A stretch of 64,000 bases of DNA, from the NCBI GenBank assembly GCA_033717875.1, contig JADDKJ010000008.1:1-64000 (forward strand). Reading direction: 5' to 3'. The DNA comes from SBBG01 sp033717875 (GTDB lineage: Bacteria; Pseudomonadota; Gammaproteobacteria; Ga0077554; Ga007554). How positions within the stretch are numbered: position 1 is the first letter of the stretch; each line of letters opens with the position of its first letter. A program made the translations under genes and the position numbers. The notes below the pieces were generated by a model, which worked only from the letters and a program-made list of their open reading frames with translations, did no database searches and had not been told where the DNA came from. Positions 21,176-29,119 of this stretch are shown piece after piece.

Positions 21176-21943
21176 ATGAAGATCATCACATTGAACGCCA
21201 ACGGCATCCGCTCCGCCGCCAGCAAGGGTTTCATGGAATGGATGCTGACGCAGAACGCCGACGTCATCTGTCTCCAGGAAACCAAGGCCCAGGAGCATCA
21301 ACTACCGCCCGAGACCTATCGCCCTCACGGTTATCACGCCTATTTCCATGACGCCGAAAAAAAAGGCTACAGCGGCGTGGCGCTGTATTGCAAGGAAAAG
21401 CCGGAGCGCGTGACCATGGGGCTGGGGTGGCCGGACATCGACGCGGAGGGGCGCTACATTCAGGCCGACTTCGGCGATCTGAGCGTCGTTTCGCTTTACC
21501 TGCCGTCCGGCAGCAGCAGCGAGGAGCGCCAGGCCGTCAAGTTCGATTTCATGGCGCGCTTCACGCCGGTGTTGCAACAGTTCCGCCACAGCGCGCGCGA
21601 ATATATTTTATGCGGCGACTGGAACATCGCCCACAAAAAGATCGACCTCAAGAACTGGCGCGGCAATCAGAAAAATTCCGGCTTCCTGCCCGAGGAGCGC
21701 GCCTGGATGGACGAGCTGTTTGGCCCCTTGGGCTTCATCGACGCCTTCCGCGTCGTCAATCAGGAAGAGGAGCAATACACCTGGTGGTCCAATCGCGGCC
21801 AGGCCTGGGCCAAGAACGTCGGCTGGCGCATCGATTATCACATCGTCACGCCGGGCCTGGGAGGCAAGGTAAAAAGTGCGGCGATCTACAAGGATCAGCG
21901 CTTTTCCGACCACGCGCCGCTCATTATCGAGTACGATCGGTAA
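21176..21943 (+). CDS. xth: Exodeoxyribonuclease III family AP endonuclease
   Basis: 255 residues of the endonuclease/exonuclease/phosphatase fold. Catalytic positions are present: Asn in LNANGIRSA, Glu in CLQETKAQ, Asp/Asn in LCGDWNIAH, and the terminal SDHAPLII. It cleaves DNA at abasic sites and removes 3' blocks. Its position beside pyrE is where Pseudomonas has the related Crc regulator, but Crc has lost catalytic residues that are kept here, so an active nuclease is more likely. Confidence 0.93.
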   Translation: MKIITLNANGIRSAASKGFMEWMLTQNADVICLQETKAQEHQLPPETYRPHGYHAYFHDAEKKGYSGVALYCKEKPERVTMGLGWPDIDAEGRYIQADFGDLSVVSLYLPSGSSSEERQAVKFDFMARFTPVLQQFRHSAREYILCGDWNIAHKKIDLKNWRGNQKNSGFLPEERAWMDELFGPLGFIDAFRVVNQEEEQYTWWSNRGQAWAKNVGWRIDYHIVTPGLGGKVKSAAIYKDQRFSDHAPLIIEYDR

Positions 21944-21960
21944 GAATTTTTTCAGTATTT

Positions 21961-22158
21961 TCAAATCTCGACGACAGGCATTTCTTGGGCTGCGTGAAAA
22001 CATCTTGACGCCGCTTCGCGGTCTGTGTCACGATCCATTTTGGATGTAAATTGTAAGGGATTAATCAAAGCATCTTGCATTTTGCTTCGTTTGGTGGTAA
22101 TCATAACGGATGGCATTTCTCGCTCCACAGGATCTGCCTTGGGGTTGAGTAATGACAT
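21961..22158 (-). CDS. Small hypothetical protein abutting a MITE
   Basis: 65 residues starting MSLLNPKADPVEREMPSVMI. I recognise no domain. The base composition is more AT-rich than the neighbours. The ATG lies only 4 bp from the boundary of MITE-like copy B, so either the 5' end of a longer gene was displaced or the promoter lies inside the element. Coding status is uncertain. Confidence 0.35.
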   Translation of the reverse strand: MSLLNPKADPVEREMPSVMITTKRSKMQDALINPLQFTSKMDRDTDREAASRCFHAAQEMPVVEI

Positions 22159-22161
22159 GAA

Positions 22162-22302
22162 GGGCGCCTCTAAAAATTTCGATTAAGGCGCGAGGGCAAG
22201 GCGGAAATGCGCGAAAAAGCGGAGTGTACACGCAGTACATGAGCATTTTGAGCGCATTTCCAACGCGGCGATCGCGGCTTCAGCGAGTTTTTAGAGGTGC
22301 CC
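22162..22302 (-). repeat. MITE-like element, copy B
   Basis: 141 bp bounded by GGGCGCCTCTAAAAAT and TTTTTAGAGGTGCCC. It is inverted relative to copies A and C: the CCGCGATCGCGG/CTTCAGCG side is at the right. It ends about 38 bp before the first gene of the haem-copper oxidase cluster, so it may carry or disrupt that promoter. Confidence 0.85.
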
Positions 22303-22339
22303 GTAAGCAAGTAACCGCAACTTTGGGAGGGGTGTGATA

Positions 22340-22627
22340 ATGAATAAACTGACCATGGGGAAACTCTTCTTCATCGGGCTGATCGCTGGAGGGACCACCG
22401 GCATGGGTAATGGCAGCGTGTTCGGCGCCGCATTGCTCCTGTTCATCGGCCGCGGCCCTTATCCGGACTGGGGTGGATGGGGTTGGGATACCTATAATCC
22501 CGTCACTCATGCCGGCTTCCACAACTGGATGATGTTCGTCTTTGGTATAGCCTTCATGCTCATCATGATGCTTGCAATGACAAAGCATGGCGAGCTGGAA
22601 GCCAAGGGCCAAAGCAAGCCTTTCTGA
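22340..22627 (+). CDS. Small membrane protein at the start of the oxidase cluster
   Basis: 95 residues (ATG 22340 with GGGAGGGG 6 bp upstream). Two membrane segments are visible, about 8-32 (LFFIGLIAGGTTGMGNGSVF) and 60-80 (NWMMFVFGIAFMLIMMLAM), joined by a Trp/Gly-rich loop (YPDWGGWGWDTYNPVTHAG). I do not recognise the family. Its position, strong ribosome site and 5' place suggest a subunit or assembly factor of the oxidase; this is inference. Confidence 0.75.
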   Translation: MNKLTMGKLFFIGLIAGGTTGMGNGSVFGAALLLFIGRGPYPDWGGWGWDTYNPVTHAGFHNWMMFVFGIAFMLIMMLAMTKHGELEAKGQSKPF

Positions 22628-22692
22628 CACTTGCTGGCACGAAACACAGCTCCGGTTCAATTTTCATTTCTGTAAAATAAGGGGGTCTCATC

Positions 22693-22785
22693 ATGTTGGC
22701 GACATTCGCTGGTGCCTGCGGTATTCTGCTTGCGTTTTCGAGTATGTGGCTTGCTTGGTACGTCTTGAATAAAATGCAGGAATAA
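22693..22785 (+). CDS. 30-residue single-membrane-segment protein
   Basis: Reads MLATFAGACGILLAFSSMWL followed by AWYVLNKMQE and a stop. AGGGGG lies 7-12 bp upstream, a strong ribosome site. One membrane helix spans almost the whole protein, ending in a charged tail, like CydX or CcoQ-type oxidase microproteins. It lies between the 95-residue membrane protein and ccoN on the same strand. Coding status is inferred from the ribosome site, hydrophobicity and context. Confidence 0.6.
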   Translation: MLATFAGACGILLAFSSMWLAWYVLNKMQE

Positions 22786-22839
22786 TTCACGGGCTATTAA
22801 TTTTTTAGGGTTGACGTTCTACCTGGGAGGTGAGGGGTT

Positions 22840-24249
22840 ATGCTATTTAAATATCTAGCGGCCAAAAACGAAGATATTCCACCGGGGTCGGCGGCGATAT
22901 ACTTCGGTTTTTCGTCGATATTCTGGTTTGTTGTCGGTACGGGTCTGGGTTCATTCAACGCGGCGAAGCTGGCGTTCCCGGATTTCGTGACGGGTACCGA
23001 GTTGTTTGCCTTCGGTCACATGCGACAGGTGCACGTGCTCGCGGTGATTGTGGGCTGGATCTCCATGGCGTTCGCCATGACCATGATGTACATGACGCCG
23101 GCACTGGGTAATACCCGCATGTGGTCGGAAAAGCTGGGTTTGTGGACGGCGTTCCTCTGGAACGTGGGACTCTCGACAGCGTTGATCAGCCTGTGGATAG
23201 GCATCACCTCAGGCCGCGAATACTCCGACTTCGCCTGGCCGCTTGATCTGGTGATCCTGTTTGGCGTATTGGCGCCGTTGTGCCTTAACGTGGTGATGAC
23301 CATTGCGCATCGCCGTACTCAGGGTATCTACATCACCAACTGGTTCTTCGGTGCCTGTACCTTCATGGTCTCCATCGTTGTGCTGGTCGGCCAGGCGCCC
23401 GAGTACTTCCACCTGACGGGTCTGTCCGAGGCTTATCTGACCTGGTGGCATGCCCACAATCTGCTTGGTCTGTGGATTACCCCGGTGGCGGCGGCGATCG
23501 CCTACTACACCATTCCCAAACTGACCGGTAATCCGCTGTACTCCCACCGTATCGGCCATATGCATTTCTGGTCGATCATCGTGTTCTATTCCACTCCGGC
23601 ATCGCATCACCTCATGTCTTCTCCGCTCCCTGAGTGGCTGAAGTCCTTCGCCTCCGTGGAGGGTGTGTTGATCCTGATTCCCGCCGTGGCCTTCGTTGCC
23701 AACATCCTCTTGACCATGAAGGGCAAGTGGAGCATGTTCGTGGAGAACATCGAGGTCAAATTCTCCATGACCGGTGTCATGCTCGCCATCCCCCTGAACA
23801 TGCAGGGCGGCTTCCAGCAGACCCGCGCCATCAACTGGTATATCCATGGCACGGGCTGGATCGTTGCCCATGCGCACCTGGCATTGCTCGGCATGTCGAC
23901 CTTCCTTGAAATCGCCGCTGTCTACTTCGGTTTGCAGCAGATGATGAAGCGGAAGGTATACTCCCTGGCGCTGGCCAATTTCCACTACTGGTTCGTGCTG
24001 ATCGGCTTCTGCATCTACTGGATCTCCATGACCATCTCGGGTCTGATCCAGGGTGCGGGCAAGATCTACGAGGTCCCCTACATCGACGTTGTCATCGCCG
24101 AGCATCCTTACATGATCGCGCGCTGGATCGGTGGCACGATGGTGTTCACGGGTAACCTTGTGTGGCTCGCCAACATGTGGATGACCGCGCGTTCCGGCAC
24201 CGTTGTTCCCGAGGGGCGTTATGCTCACGAGCTGGCCTACGAGCGTTAA
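22840..24249 (+). CDS. Divergent cbb3-type (C-family) haem-copper oxidase catalytic subunit, CcoN-like
   Basis: 469 residues, about 12 membrane helices, the CcoN length. Ligand positions recognisable against classical CcoN: low-spin haem His65 (FGHMRQVH), CuB His206 (TWWHAHNLLG) and His256/257 (YSTPASHH), cross-link-type Tyr250 six residues before the His pair, and His344/His346 (VAHAHLALLG) plus His336. The conserved Glu of CcoN (STFEGP) and NorB is replaced by Gln322 (LNMQGG). Tyr250 favours O2 reduction, but the missing Glu and unusual partners leave the substrate open. SD GGGAGG lies 7-8 bp before ATG. It is followed by a CcoO-like gene. Confidence 0.85.
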   Translation: MLFKYLAAKNEDIPPGSAAIYFGFSSIFWFVVGTGLGSFNAAKLAFPDFVTGTELFAFGHMRQVHVLAVIVGWISMAFAMTMMYMTPALGNTRMWSEKLGLWTAFLWNVGLSTALISLWIGITSGREYSDFAWPLDLVILFGVLAPLCLNVVMTIAHRRTQGIYITNWFFGACTFMVSIVVLVGQAPEYFHLTGLSEAYLTWWHAHNLLGLWITPVAAAIAYYTIPKLTGNPLYSHRIGHMHFWSIIVFYSTPASHHLMSSPLPEWLKSFASVEGVLILIPAVAFVANILLTMKGKWSMFVENIEVKFSMTGVMLAIPLNMQGGFQQTRAINWYIHGTGWIVAHAHLALLGMSTFLEIAAVYFGLQQMMKRKVYSLALANFHYWFVLIGFCIYWISMTISGLIQGAGKIYEVPYIDVVIAEHPYMIARWIGGTMVFTGNLVWLANMWMTARSGTVVPEGRYAHELAYER

Positions 24250-24337
24250 AAAACAACTGACACACTCGTAACATTCCGAAATCCCCCGGCCTGACAGGCC
24301 GGGGGAAATCTGAACCGAGAAATGGGAGGGATAAAAA

Positions 24338-25312
24338 GTGGCTTTTAAAGAGTATAGATTAGGTGCGGCGATGGTCGGGGGGGCGCTGGGCCTTTCGATG
24401 ATCATCACAATGTTCATGCCCAGCTTCGACTTGAGGTCGGCCGTTTCTACCAGGGTTGCCTTGGAAAAGCAGTTGTCGGCTGGTTATGATGTGGGCTTCA
24501 TGTATGCGGATCCGTTACTTTTGGGCGTCAACAGGCCTCTGACGGTGATTCTGGACAAAGACCCCAAAACAGGCGCTCCTCTGGATCCGCCAGTGACGGC
24601 CTACGTCTATCAGCCCGGCGTTCCCATGCCACCCAACATCCGCCATCCTCATGATCTGGGCAAGGGTGTGGAAGACCTCAGCATGAGCAAGGGTCAGATT
24701 GGTTCCGTCAGCGGTTCCAACCACTCGGCGGCCTCGGCAAGAGGGGTTGTTTTCACTATCGGTGTCGATGAGTTCAACGGTGAAGAGTTGAGCTATATCG
24801 AGAATGCCTCGGAACTGAGGGGCTGGACCCCTGAGGCTACCTTGGCGGCGGCGGGTGATAAAAATACTCGCTATATCTCCAAGGGCAAGACCGAGTTCGT
24901 GGCTCAAGGCTGCTGGTGGTGTCATACACTGCTCCCCGAGCAGACCCAGGACTGGCAGGCCTTTGGTGCGCCACCCTACCTTGGCGACTTCAATGGCGAG
25001 TCACCCACGGCATTCGGTTCTGACCGTAAAGCGCCCGATATCCTGCATGTGGCTTCGCGCAATGGATCGCGCGAATGGATGATGATGCACTTCTTCAATC
25101 CTCGCTTGGTGCAGGTCAATTCCATCATGCCTCGCTACGACTACCTGTGGGGTGACAAGGATGCCAACGGCAACACCATTGATTTCGACAAATGGCGCGC
25201 TGAGTATCGCGAATATGCCGAGGGCAAGAGAACCTATCCACCTGAAGTCCCGGATTACGCGCCCAATAGCGAAATACGCGCGTTGATCGACTGGGTCTTG
25301 AGTCTCAAATAA
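24338..25312 (+). CDS. CcoO-like membrane-bound monohaem cytochrome c subunit
   Basis: 324 residues, well above the ~200 of classical CcoO. One N-terminal membrane anchor (about 8-28), a ~150-residue periplasmic insert with no match I recognise, then the CcoO core: haem motif CWWCH (Cys192, Cys195, His196), SDRKAPDILHVASRNGSREW and the Met-containing NSIMPRYDYLW that supplies the axial ligand. It passes electrons to the catalytic subunit. GTG start with GGGAGGG 7 bp upstream. A GC hairpin lies in the 88-bp gap after ccoN. Confidence 0.85.
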   Translation: MAFKEYRLGAAMVGGALGLSMIITMFMPSFDLRSAVSTRVALEKQLSAGYDVGFMYADPLLLGVNRPLTVILDKDPKTGAPLDPPVTAYVYQPGVPMPPNIRHPHDLGKGVEDLSMSKGQIGSVSGSNHSAASARGVVFTIGVDEFNGEELSYIENASELRGWTPEATLAAAGDKNTRYISKGKTEFVAQGCWWCHTLLPEQTQDWQAFGAPPYLGDFNGESPTAFGSDRKAPDILHVASRNGSREWMMMHFFNPRLVQVNSIMPRYDYLWGDKDANGNTIDFDKWRAEYREYAEGKRTYPPEVPDYAPNSEIRALIDWVLSLK

Positions 25313-25334
25313 CCAACTACGAGAGGGGCATGTT

Positions 25335-25973
25335 ATGGCATGGAAAATGGATAACCCGCTGTATTCGCTCTCCGATGAGCAGGAACAGCAGGAAATACTG
25401 AGAAAATGGGGTGAGGAAAGAATGGGGGGGTTGATACATCCGGCCAACAACCGGCTGCCCTTCCCGCTCACTTTCCTGATCGCGCTGATCATCCTCACGG
25501 CATTCATGATTACGATGCCGATCTGGGGGCAGAGGCCGACGGCGGAGCTCTACAGATATTACGTGGAGGCAATGAACGCTCCTGGCGTGGAGGCTGCGGC
25601 TACCCCGGCGGAGAAGATGAAGCTCGTCACGGCCGAAGCCATGAACAAGGCGCCGGATAGCCGGACCAAAGGCCAGCTTGAGCGTCACCCGATCGACTGG
25701 GATGACCTGCAGAATCTCGCTCCACAGGTTATCGAGCTGCAGAAGCAGACCAAGTATCCGTTGGATAACTTCACCATCCTGGGCGACAAGATTGTGTTGG
25801 CCAATTTTGAGGGTAATTTCCGTCCGGATGGCCTGCGCGAACGTGTTCAGCCGTGGTGGGACAAGGGATACACGATCGATGTGTTCTACGTCAGTTACTA
25901 CTGCTTGTGGATGGCAATCATGATCAAGCGGCTGCCGCATTTCTCCAGAAAGCCGCAGATCCCTCAGAAATAA
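25335..25973 (+). CDS. Unrecognised membrane-anchored oxidase-cluster protein
   Basis: 212 residues. A cytoplasmic-looking N-terminus, one membrane segment (about 44-63, LTFLIALIILTAFMITMPIW), an extracytoplasmic middle (AAATPAEKMKLVTAEAMNKA...) and a second hydrophobic stretch near the C-terminus (VFYVSYYCLWMAIMI). No cysteine haem motif. I do not recognise a family. It lies 22 bp after the CcoO-like gene and 13 bp before the 50-residue gene, so it is probably a structural subunit. Confidence 0.7.
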   Translation: MAWKMDNPLYSLSDEQEQQEILRKWGEERMGGLIHPANNRLPFPLTFLIALIILTAFMITMPIWGQRPTAELYRYYVEAMNAPGVEAAATPAEKMKLVTAEAMNKAPDSRTKGQLERHPIDWDDLQNLAPQVIELQKQTKYPLDNFTILGDKIVLANFEGNFRPDGLRERVQPWWDKGYTIDVFYVSYYCLWMAIMIKRLPHFSRKPQIPQK

Positions 25974-25986
25974 CGGAGGAAAACCT

Positions 25987-26139
25987 ATGATAGATGTCGA
26001 TAATCTAAGTATTGTGGCTGCCGGTATCATTGCCTTCGTGTTTTTCGTGCCGGCGCTATATAGCACCATTGTGGATAAGTATTGGAAGATTCACAAGGAA
26101 GACAAAAAAATGGCCAAGGATGCCGAAGCCTTCAAGTAA
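25987..26139 (+). CDS. 50-residue CcoQ-like small membrane protein
   Basis: Reads MIDVDNLSIVAAGIIAFVFF then VPALYSTIVDKYWKIHKEDK, one membrane helix with a Lys-rich cytoplasmic tail. SD CGGAGG lies 8 bp before the ATG. Size and topology resemble CcoQ, a small subunit that stabilises cbb3 oxidases, but I cannot claim sequence homology. It is the last gene before a strong terminator. Confidence 0.7.
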   Translation: MIDVDNLSIVAAGIIAFVFFVPALYSTIVDKYWKIHKEDKKMAKDAEAFK

Positions 26140-26185
26140 GGTTTATGTCTTGCCCTAAAAACGGGCAGTGCTTTTACAACAGTTC

Positions 26186-26218
26186 AATGCCGCCTCCTTG
26201 TGGGGCGGCATTTTTTTT
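26186..26218 (+). terminator. Rho-independent terminator within the oxidase cluster
   Basis: AATGCCGCC pairs with GGCGGCATT around a 9-nt loop, followed by a run of eight T. It divides the cluster into a structural half (22340-26139) and a second half (26404 onward). The rest of the 264-bp gap (26140-26403) shows no coding sequence I can support. Confidence 0.85.
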
Positions 26219-26403
26219 GGTTCCTGGCAAGGTGCTTTTGGAGGCTGGAAAGCCTCCCGATACGGAACCCGTCGGGGATATTCCTGTCTACACATTATCT
26301 GTGCTGTTTTTCGTGAAATGATGGCGCGAGGTTCTGGTGATTTAAGCAAGGTGCATATAGAATCAAACGCACAGGCAGAAGCGCTGTGCACAGGTAAGAT
26401 GAT

Positions 26404-26745
26404 ATGCGGCTTGATTTGGTGTCGATGCTGTTGGAACGGTTTGTGAACTCCCGGTTGGGAGAGTATTCGGGAGTGATGCTTGCGAAGGTTCAGGATGTCG
26501 CAAGCAGTCCCTTTGGCCTGGACATGACGATTGAAGGGCTCAACAAGTATAAATATAGCGTAGCTATCTTTGTCTTTCTGGTCATGCAGGTGATGCTTTT
26601 CTCCTTCATGATTTTCGTTTATGTAAAGAAAACGAAGCGATCCTTGAAAACAGGAGAAAAATGGATGTTTGGTGCCCTTATCCTGGGCATTGTGTTTGGT
26701 CTGACATTTGGCTGGACGCAAATGATCGAAGGTTACTTATTTTAG
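26404..26745 (+). CDS. Two-helix membrane protein of the oxidase cluster
   Basis: 113 residues with two membrane segments, about 50-74 (YSVAIFVFLVMQVMLFSFMI) and 87-109 (FGALILGIVFGLTFGWTQM). The N-terminal ~45 residues are amphipathic. I recognise no family. It opens the second transcription unit, 15 bp before the CcoS-like gene. Confidence 0.65.
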   Translation: MRLDLVSMLLERFVNSRLGEYSGVMLAKVQDVASSPFGLDMTIEGLNKYKYSVAIFVFLVMQVMLFSFMIFVYVKKTKRSLKTGEKWMFGALILGIVFGLTFGWTQMIEGYLF

Positions 26746-26760
26746 GTTTAGGAGGTTTCT

Positions 26761-27036
26761 ATGTCGGAATATCTGCAATCCTTGCCCGATGGCTGGACGA
26801 TTTATGTATGGCTGGTGGCGGCGGCAATGATTTTGATCGCCGCGGGTTACTTCCTGTGGTGGGCGGCGAAGAACGAGCAGTTCGACGAAGATATCAAGTA
26901 TGTTGTCTTCGATGAGAAAGACAAGGACAAGATGGCTCCAGAGGAGTTTGCCAAGAGTCAGGAAGTGATGAAACGGCAGATGCAGCGCAGGGAAGAGTCG
27001 CTGGCAGAGAAAGGCAAGAAGAAGCTGGGTACATAA
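26761..27036 (+). CDS. CcoS-like cbb3 oxidase maturation protein with C-terminal extension
   Basis: 91 residues. After an N-terminal YLQSLPDGWT there is one membrane helix (about 14-34) and then WAAKNEQFDEDIKYVVFDEK, matching the CcoS pattern W-x-x-K-x-x-QF-D...(hydrophobic)-D. CcoS is needed for cofactor insertion in cbb3 oxidases. The charged tail (about 50-91, Lys/Glu-rich) is longer than in classical CcoS. SD TAGGAGG lies 5-6 bp upstream. Confidence 0.6.
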   Translation: MSEYLQSLPDGWTIYVWLVAAAMILIAAGYFLWWAAKNEQFDEDIKYVVFDEKDKDKMAPEEFAKSQEVMKRQMQRREESLAEKGKKKLGT

Positions 27037-27039
27037 CGG

Positions 27040-27537
27040 ATGCGAAAAGGTGAGAAAGGTATTCTTGCCCTGATTGCCGTGTTAAGCATTGTGCTGGCGG
27101 GAACCAAGATCTGGCAGGGGGGAAATGAAAAAGAGGGGGAAGATCGTGGTATTCCGTTTTACTCCACGGCGGATACGAAGCTGAAAACGGCGGGTTCCGA
27201 TCTGTATCATCGCCTGAAATGCAGGGAGTGTCATGCTTTGTGGGGGAGCCGCGATATGACAGCCAATGTTCCTGCTCCCGCGCTTGACGGCATGGGTTCG
27301 TTGAAGGACGAGAAGTGGTTGTACGCTTATTTCTCGGCTCAAGACCCGCAGGCCATCGTGCCTTCGAGACTGAAAAAGTCCTATCGAATGCCTTCGTATG
27401 CCCATCTTTCCGAGCAAGAGCGCCAAACGCTGGCCGCTTATGTGGCCAGCCTCAAGGTGCAAGACTGGTATTTGGAAGAAACCAGGAAGGCGGAATATGA
27501 GAAGCTGACGGGTAAGCCCTATCCTGGATCGAGGTGA
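27040..27537 (+). CDS. Membrane-anchored monohaem cytochrome c
   Basis: 165 residues. An uncleaved or signal-like helix (about 7-24, ILALIAVLSIVLAGTKIW) is followed by a cytochrome c domain with CRECH (Cys61, Cys64, His65) and a likely axial Met in YRMPSYAHLSEQERQTLAAY, with the usual C-terminal helix. It could supply electrons in place of the missing CcoP. It overlaps the next gene by GTGA at 27534. Confidence 0.85.
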   Translation: MRKGEKGILALIAVLSIVLAGTKIWQGGNEKEGEDRGIPFYSTADTKLKTAGSDLYHRLKCRECHALWGSRDMTANVPAPALDGMGSLKDEKWLYAYFSAQDPQAIVPSRLKKSYRMPSYAHLSEQERQTLAAYVASLKVQDWYLEETRKAEYEKLTGKPYPGSR

Positions 27538-28046
27538 CCGCCCAGATGAACCCCAAAATCAAAAACAAATTACTTGATGCGTTGATGGCGGCACTTGCCA
27601 TCGGGGTAGGGGTCGCCGTGAATATTGCCCTGGAAAGCTGGGTGGGTGTCGATCTACATTTTTTTAGTGGTATGGACTCCTTTACCTATGACTGGGCCTT
27701 CACTCTTTTTGTTATTCCCTTCATTGCCGGTTTCCCGGTCGCCTTGATCTATGGGTTTGGCGGAAAACTCCTGGCGCTGTTCGTGCCGCTGATCGTGCAG
27801 GGTTATAAGTACTTGCTGGTGATTTATGGTCTCGCACCGGTGCCGGAAGGGTCGATAGTCCTGCCGTTTATCTATTGGATATTGGTTGTTGTTGTCGCCA
27901 TGGAGTTCGCCGGCGGAGGTGGATGGGTCGCTGAAATCCTGGTCAAAAAGACTTACGGCAGAACGCCCAAGCATCTTCTTTATAAAAAGAACGATGACAG
28001 CGTGCGCGTTGGCGGCGATTCTTCTGGAGGCGGTGGTGAAGGCTGA
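27534..28046 (+). CDS. Polytopic membrane protein of the oxidase cluster
   Basis: 170 residues with about four membrane segments (LDALMAALAIGVGVAVNIAL; WAFTLFVIPFIAGFPVALIY; LFVPLIVQGYKYLLVIYGL; FIYWILVVVVAMEFAG) and a Gly/Ser-rich tail. No family recognised. The GTG start overlaps the stop of the cytochrome gene; ATG 27546 is an alternative. It overlaps the SUMF1-like gene by 11 bp. Confidence 0.65.
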   Translation: MTAQMNPKIKNKLLDALMAALAIGVGVAVNIALESWVGVDLHFFSGMDSFTYDWAFTLFVIPFIAGFPVALIYGFGGKLLALFVPLIVQGYKYLLVIYGLAPVPEGSIVLPFIYWILVVVVAMEFAGGGGWVAEILVKKTYGRTPKHLLYKKNDDSVRVGGDSSGGGGEG

Positions 28047-29100
28047 TGTCCGCCGCCGGGGTGTGATCGCTCCGGAGCAGAGTGCTTCGCGCAAGCGCTA
28101 CCTGGCCGCCACGGTGGTTACCTGCGTGGTGTTGACGATGGTTTTCAGCGCCGCTCATGTCGTGAAGCTCGGCTCGAATCGTTTGGAGGAGATGCGCAGC
28201 AAGTCCTCCTATGATGTTGCGGAGATGAAAACCAAGATCCGCGCGGCGGGGGAGGATGTGCTTCTTCGGAAGAAAAGGGCTACGGCCATCGCCAAATCGT
28301 CTTACACGGTGGCGGAGGCCGAGTCGCTGTTGACTCCCGCGCAGTGGCGGGAGCTGGATTCGATGGTTGCGGTGCCGGCCGGTGAATTTCTGATGGGCAC
28401 CAACCGGGCGCGCGACGACGTGCAGAATCGGCCCCAGCATCAGGTCAAGCTGGATGCCTATCTGATCGACAAATATCCGGTGACCAACGCGCAATATGCG
28501 CGCTTTGTCGCGGCGACCGGGCATCGGCCGCCGCTCAACTGGAAGGACGGCCGTATCCCGGAGGGGGCTGAAATGCACCCGGTGACCATGGTGTCGTGGT
28601 TCGATGCTGTCAGTTATGCTCGCTGGGCGGGTAAGCGCTTGCCGACCGAGGCGGAATGGGAGAAGGCGGCGCGCGGGACGGATGGGCGGCGTTGGCCGTG
28701 GGGCGAGAAGATGGAGCCCGCGCGGTTGAATACCTATTACTCGGTGGGTGCGACGACGCCGGTGACACAATATGAATCGGGCGCCAGTCCTTATGGGGCG
28801 ATGGACATGGCGGGCAATGTGGGCCAATGGACGGCCGATGATTTTCTGCCCTATCCGGGGTCGGATGCGCCGGAGGATGTGTTCAAGGTCAAGGTGGCGC
28901 AAGCCAATTCCGCCGCTGACCGGGCCATGAGAGTGGTCGATCTGGTACCGACGGACAAGAAGATTTACAAGGTGTTGCGCGGAGGTTCGTGGAAGAGCGA
29001 TCCGTTCTCCACGTCGAGCTATCACCGGAATTTTTCTCTGCCTTATTATGCGTCGGATTTTTACGGATTCCGTTGTGCCAAGGATGCGAGTTCCTCCTGA
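28036..29100 (+). CDS. Membrane-anchored SUMF1/FGE-fold protein, non-catalytic type
   Basis: About 354 residues from GTG 28036 (GGAGG 5 bp upstream). One membrane helix (about residues 21-43), a coiled linker, then an FGE-sulfatase fold (about 110-350): MVAVPAGEFLMGTNRARDD, KYPVTNAQYARFVAATGH, RLPTEAEWEKAARGTDGRRW, MDMAGNVGQWTADDF, VLRGGSWKSDP, YGFRCAKD. The cysteine pair of true formylglycine-generating enzymes, expected after the GGSW segment, is absent (SWKSDPFSTSSYHRNF). It may be a structural or assembly protein exposed to the periplasm. Confidence 0.8.
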   Translation: MKADVRRRGVIAPEQSASRKRYLAATVVTCVVLTMVFSAAHVVKLGSNRLEEMRSKSSYDVAEMKTKIRAAGEDVLLRKKRATAIAKSSYTVAEAESLLTPAQWRELDSMVAVPAGEFLMGTNRARDDVQNRPQHQVKLDAYLIDKYPVTNAQYARFVAATGHRPPLNWKDGRIPEGAEMHPVTMVSWFDAVSYARWAGKRLPTEAEWEKAARGTDGRRWPWGEKMEPARLNTYYSVGATTPVTQYESGASPYGAMDMAGNVGQWTADDFLPYPGSDAPEDVFKVKVAQANSAADRAMRVVDLVPTDKKIYKVLRGGSWKSDPFSTSSYHRNFSLPYYASDFYGFRCAKDASSS

Positions 29101-29119
29101 TCTTTTTGAGGGGTAAACA

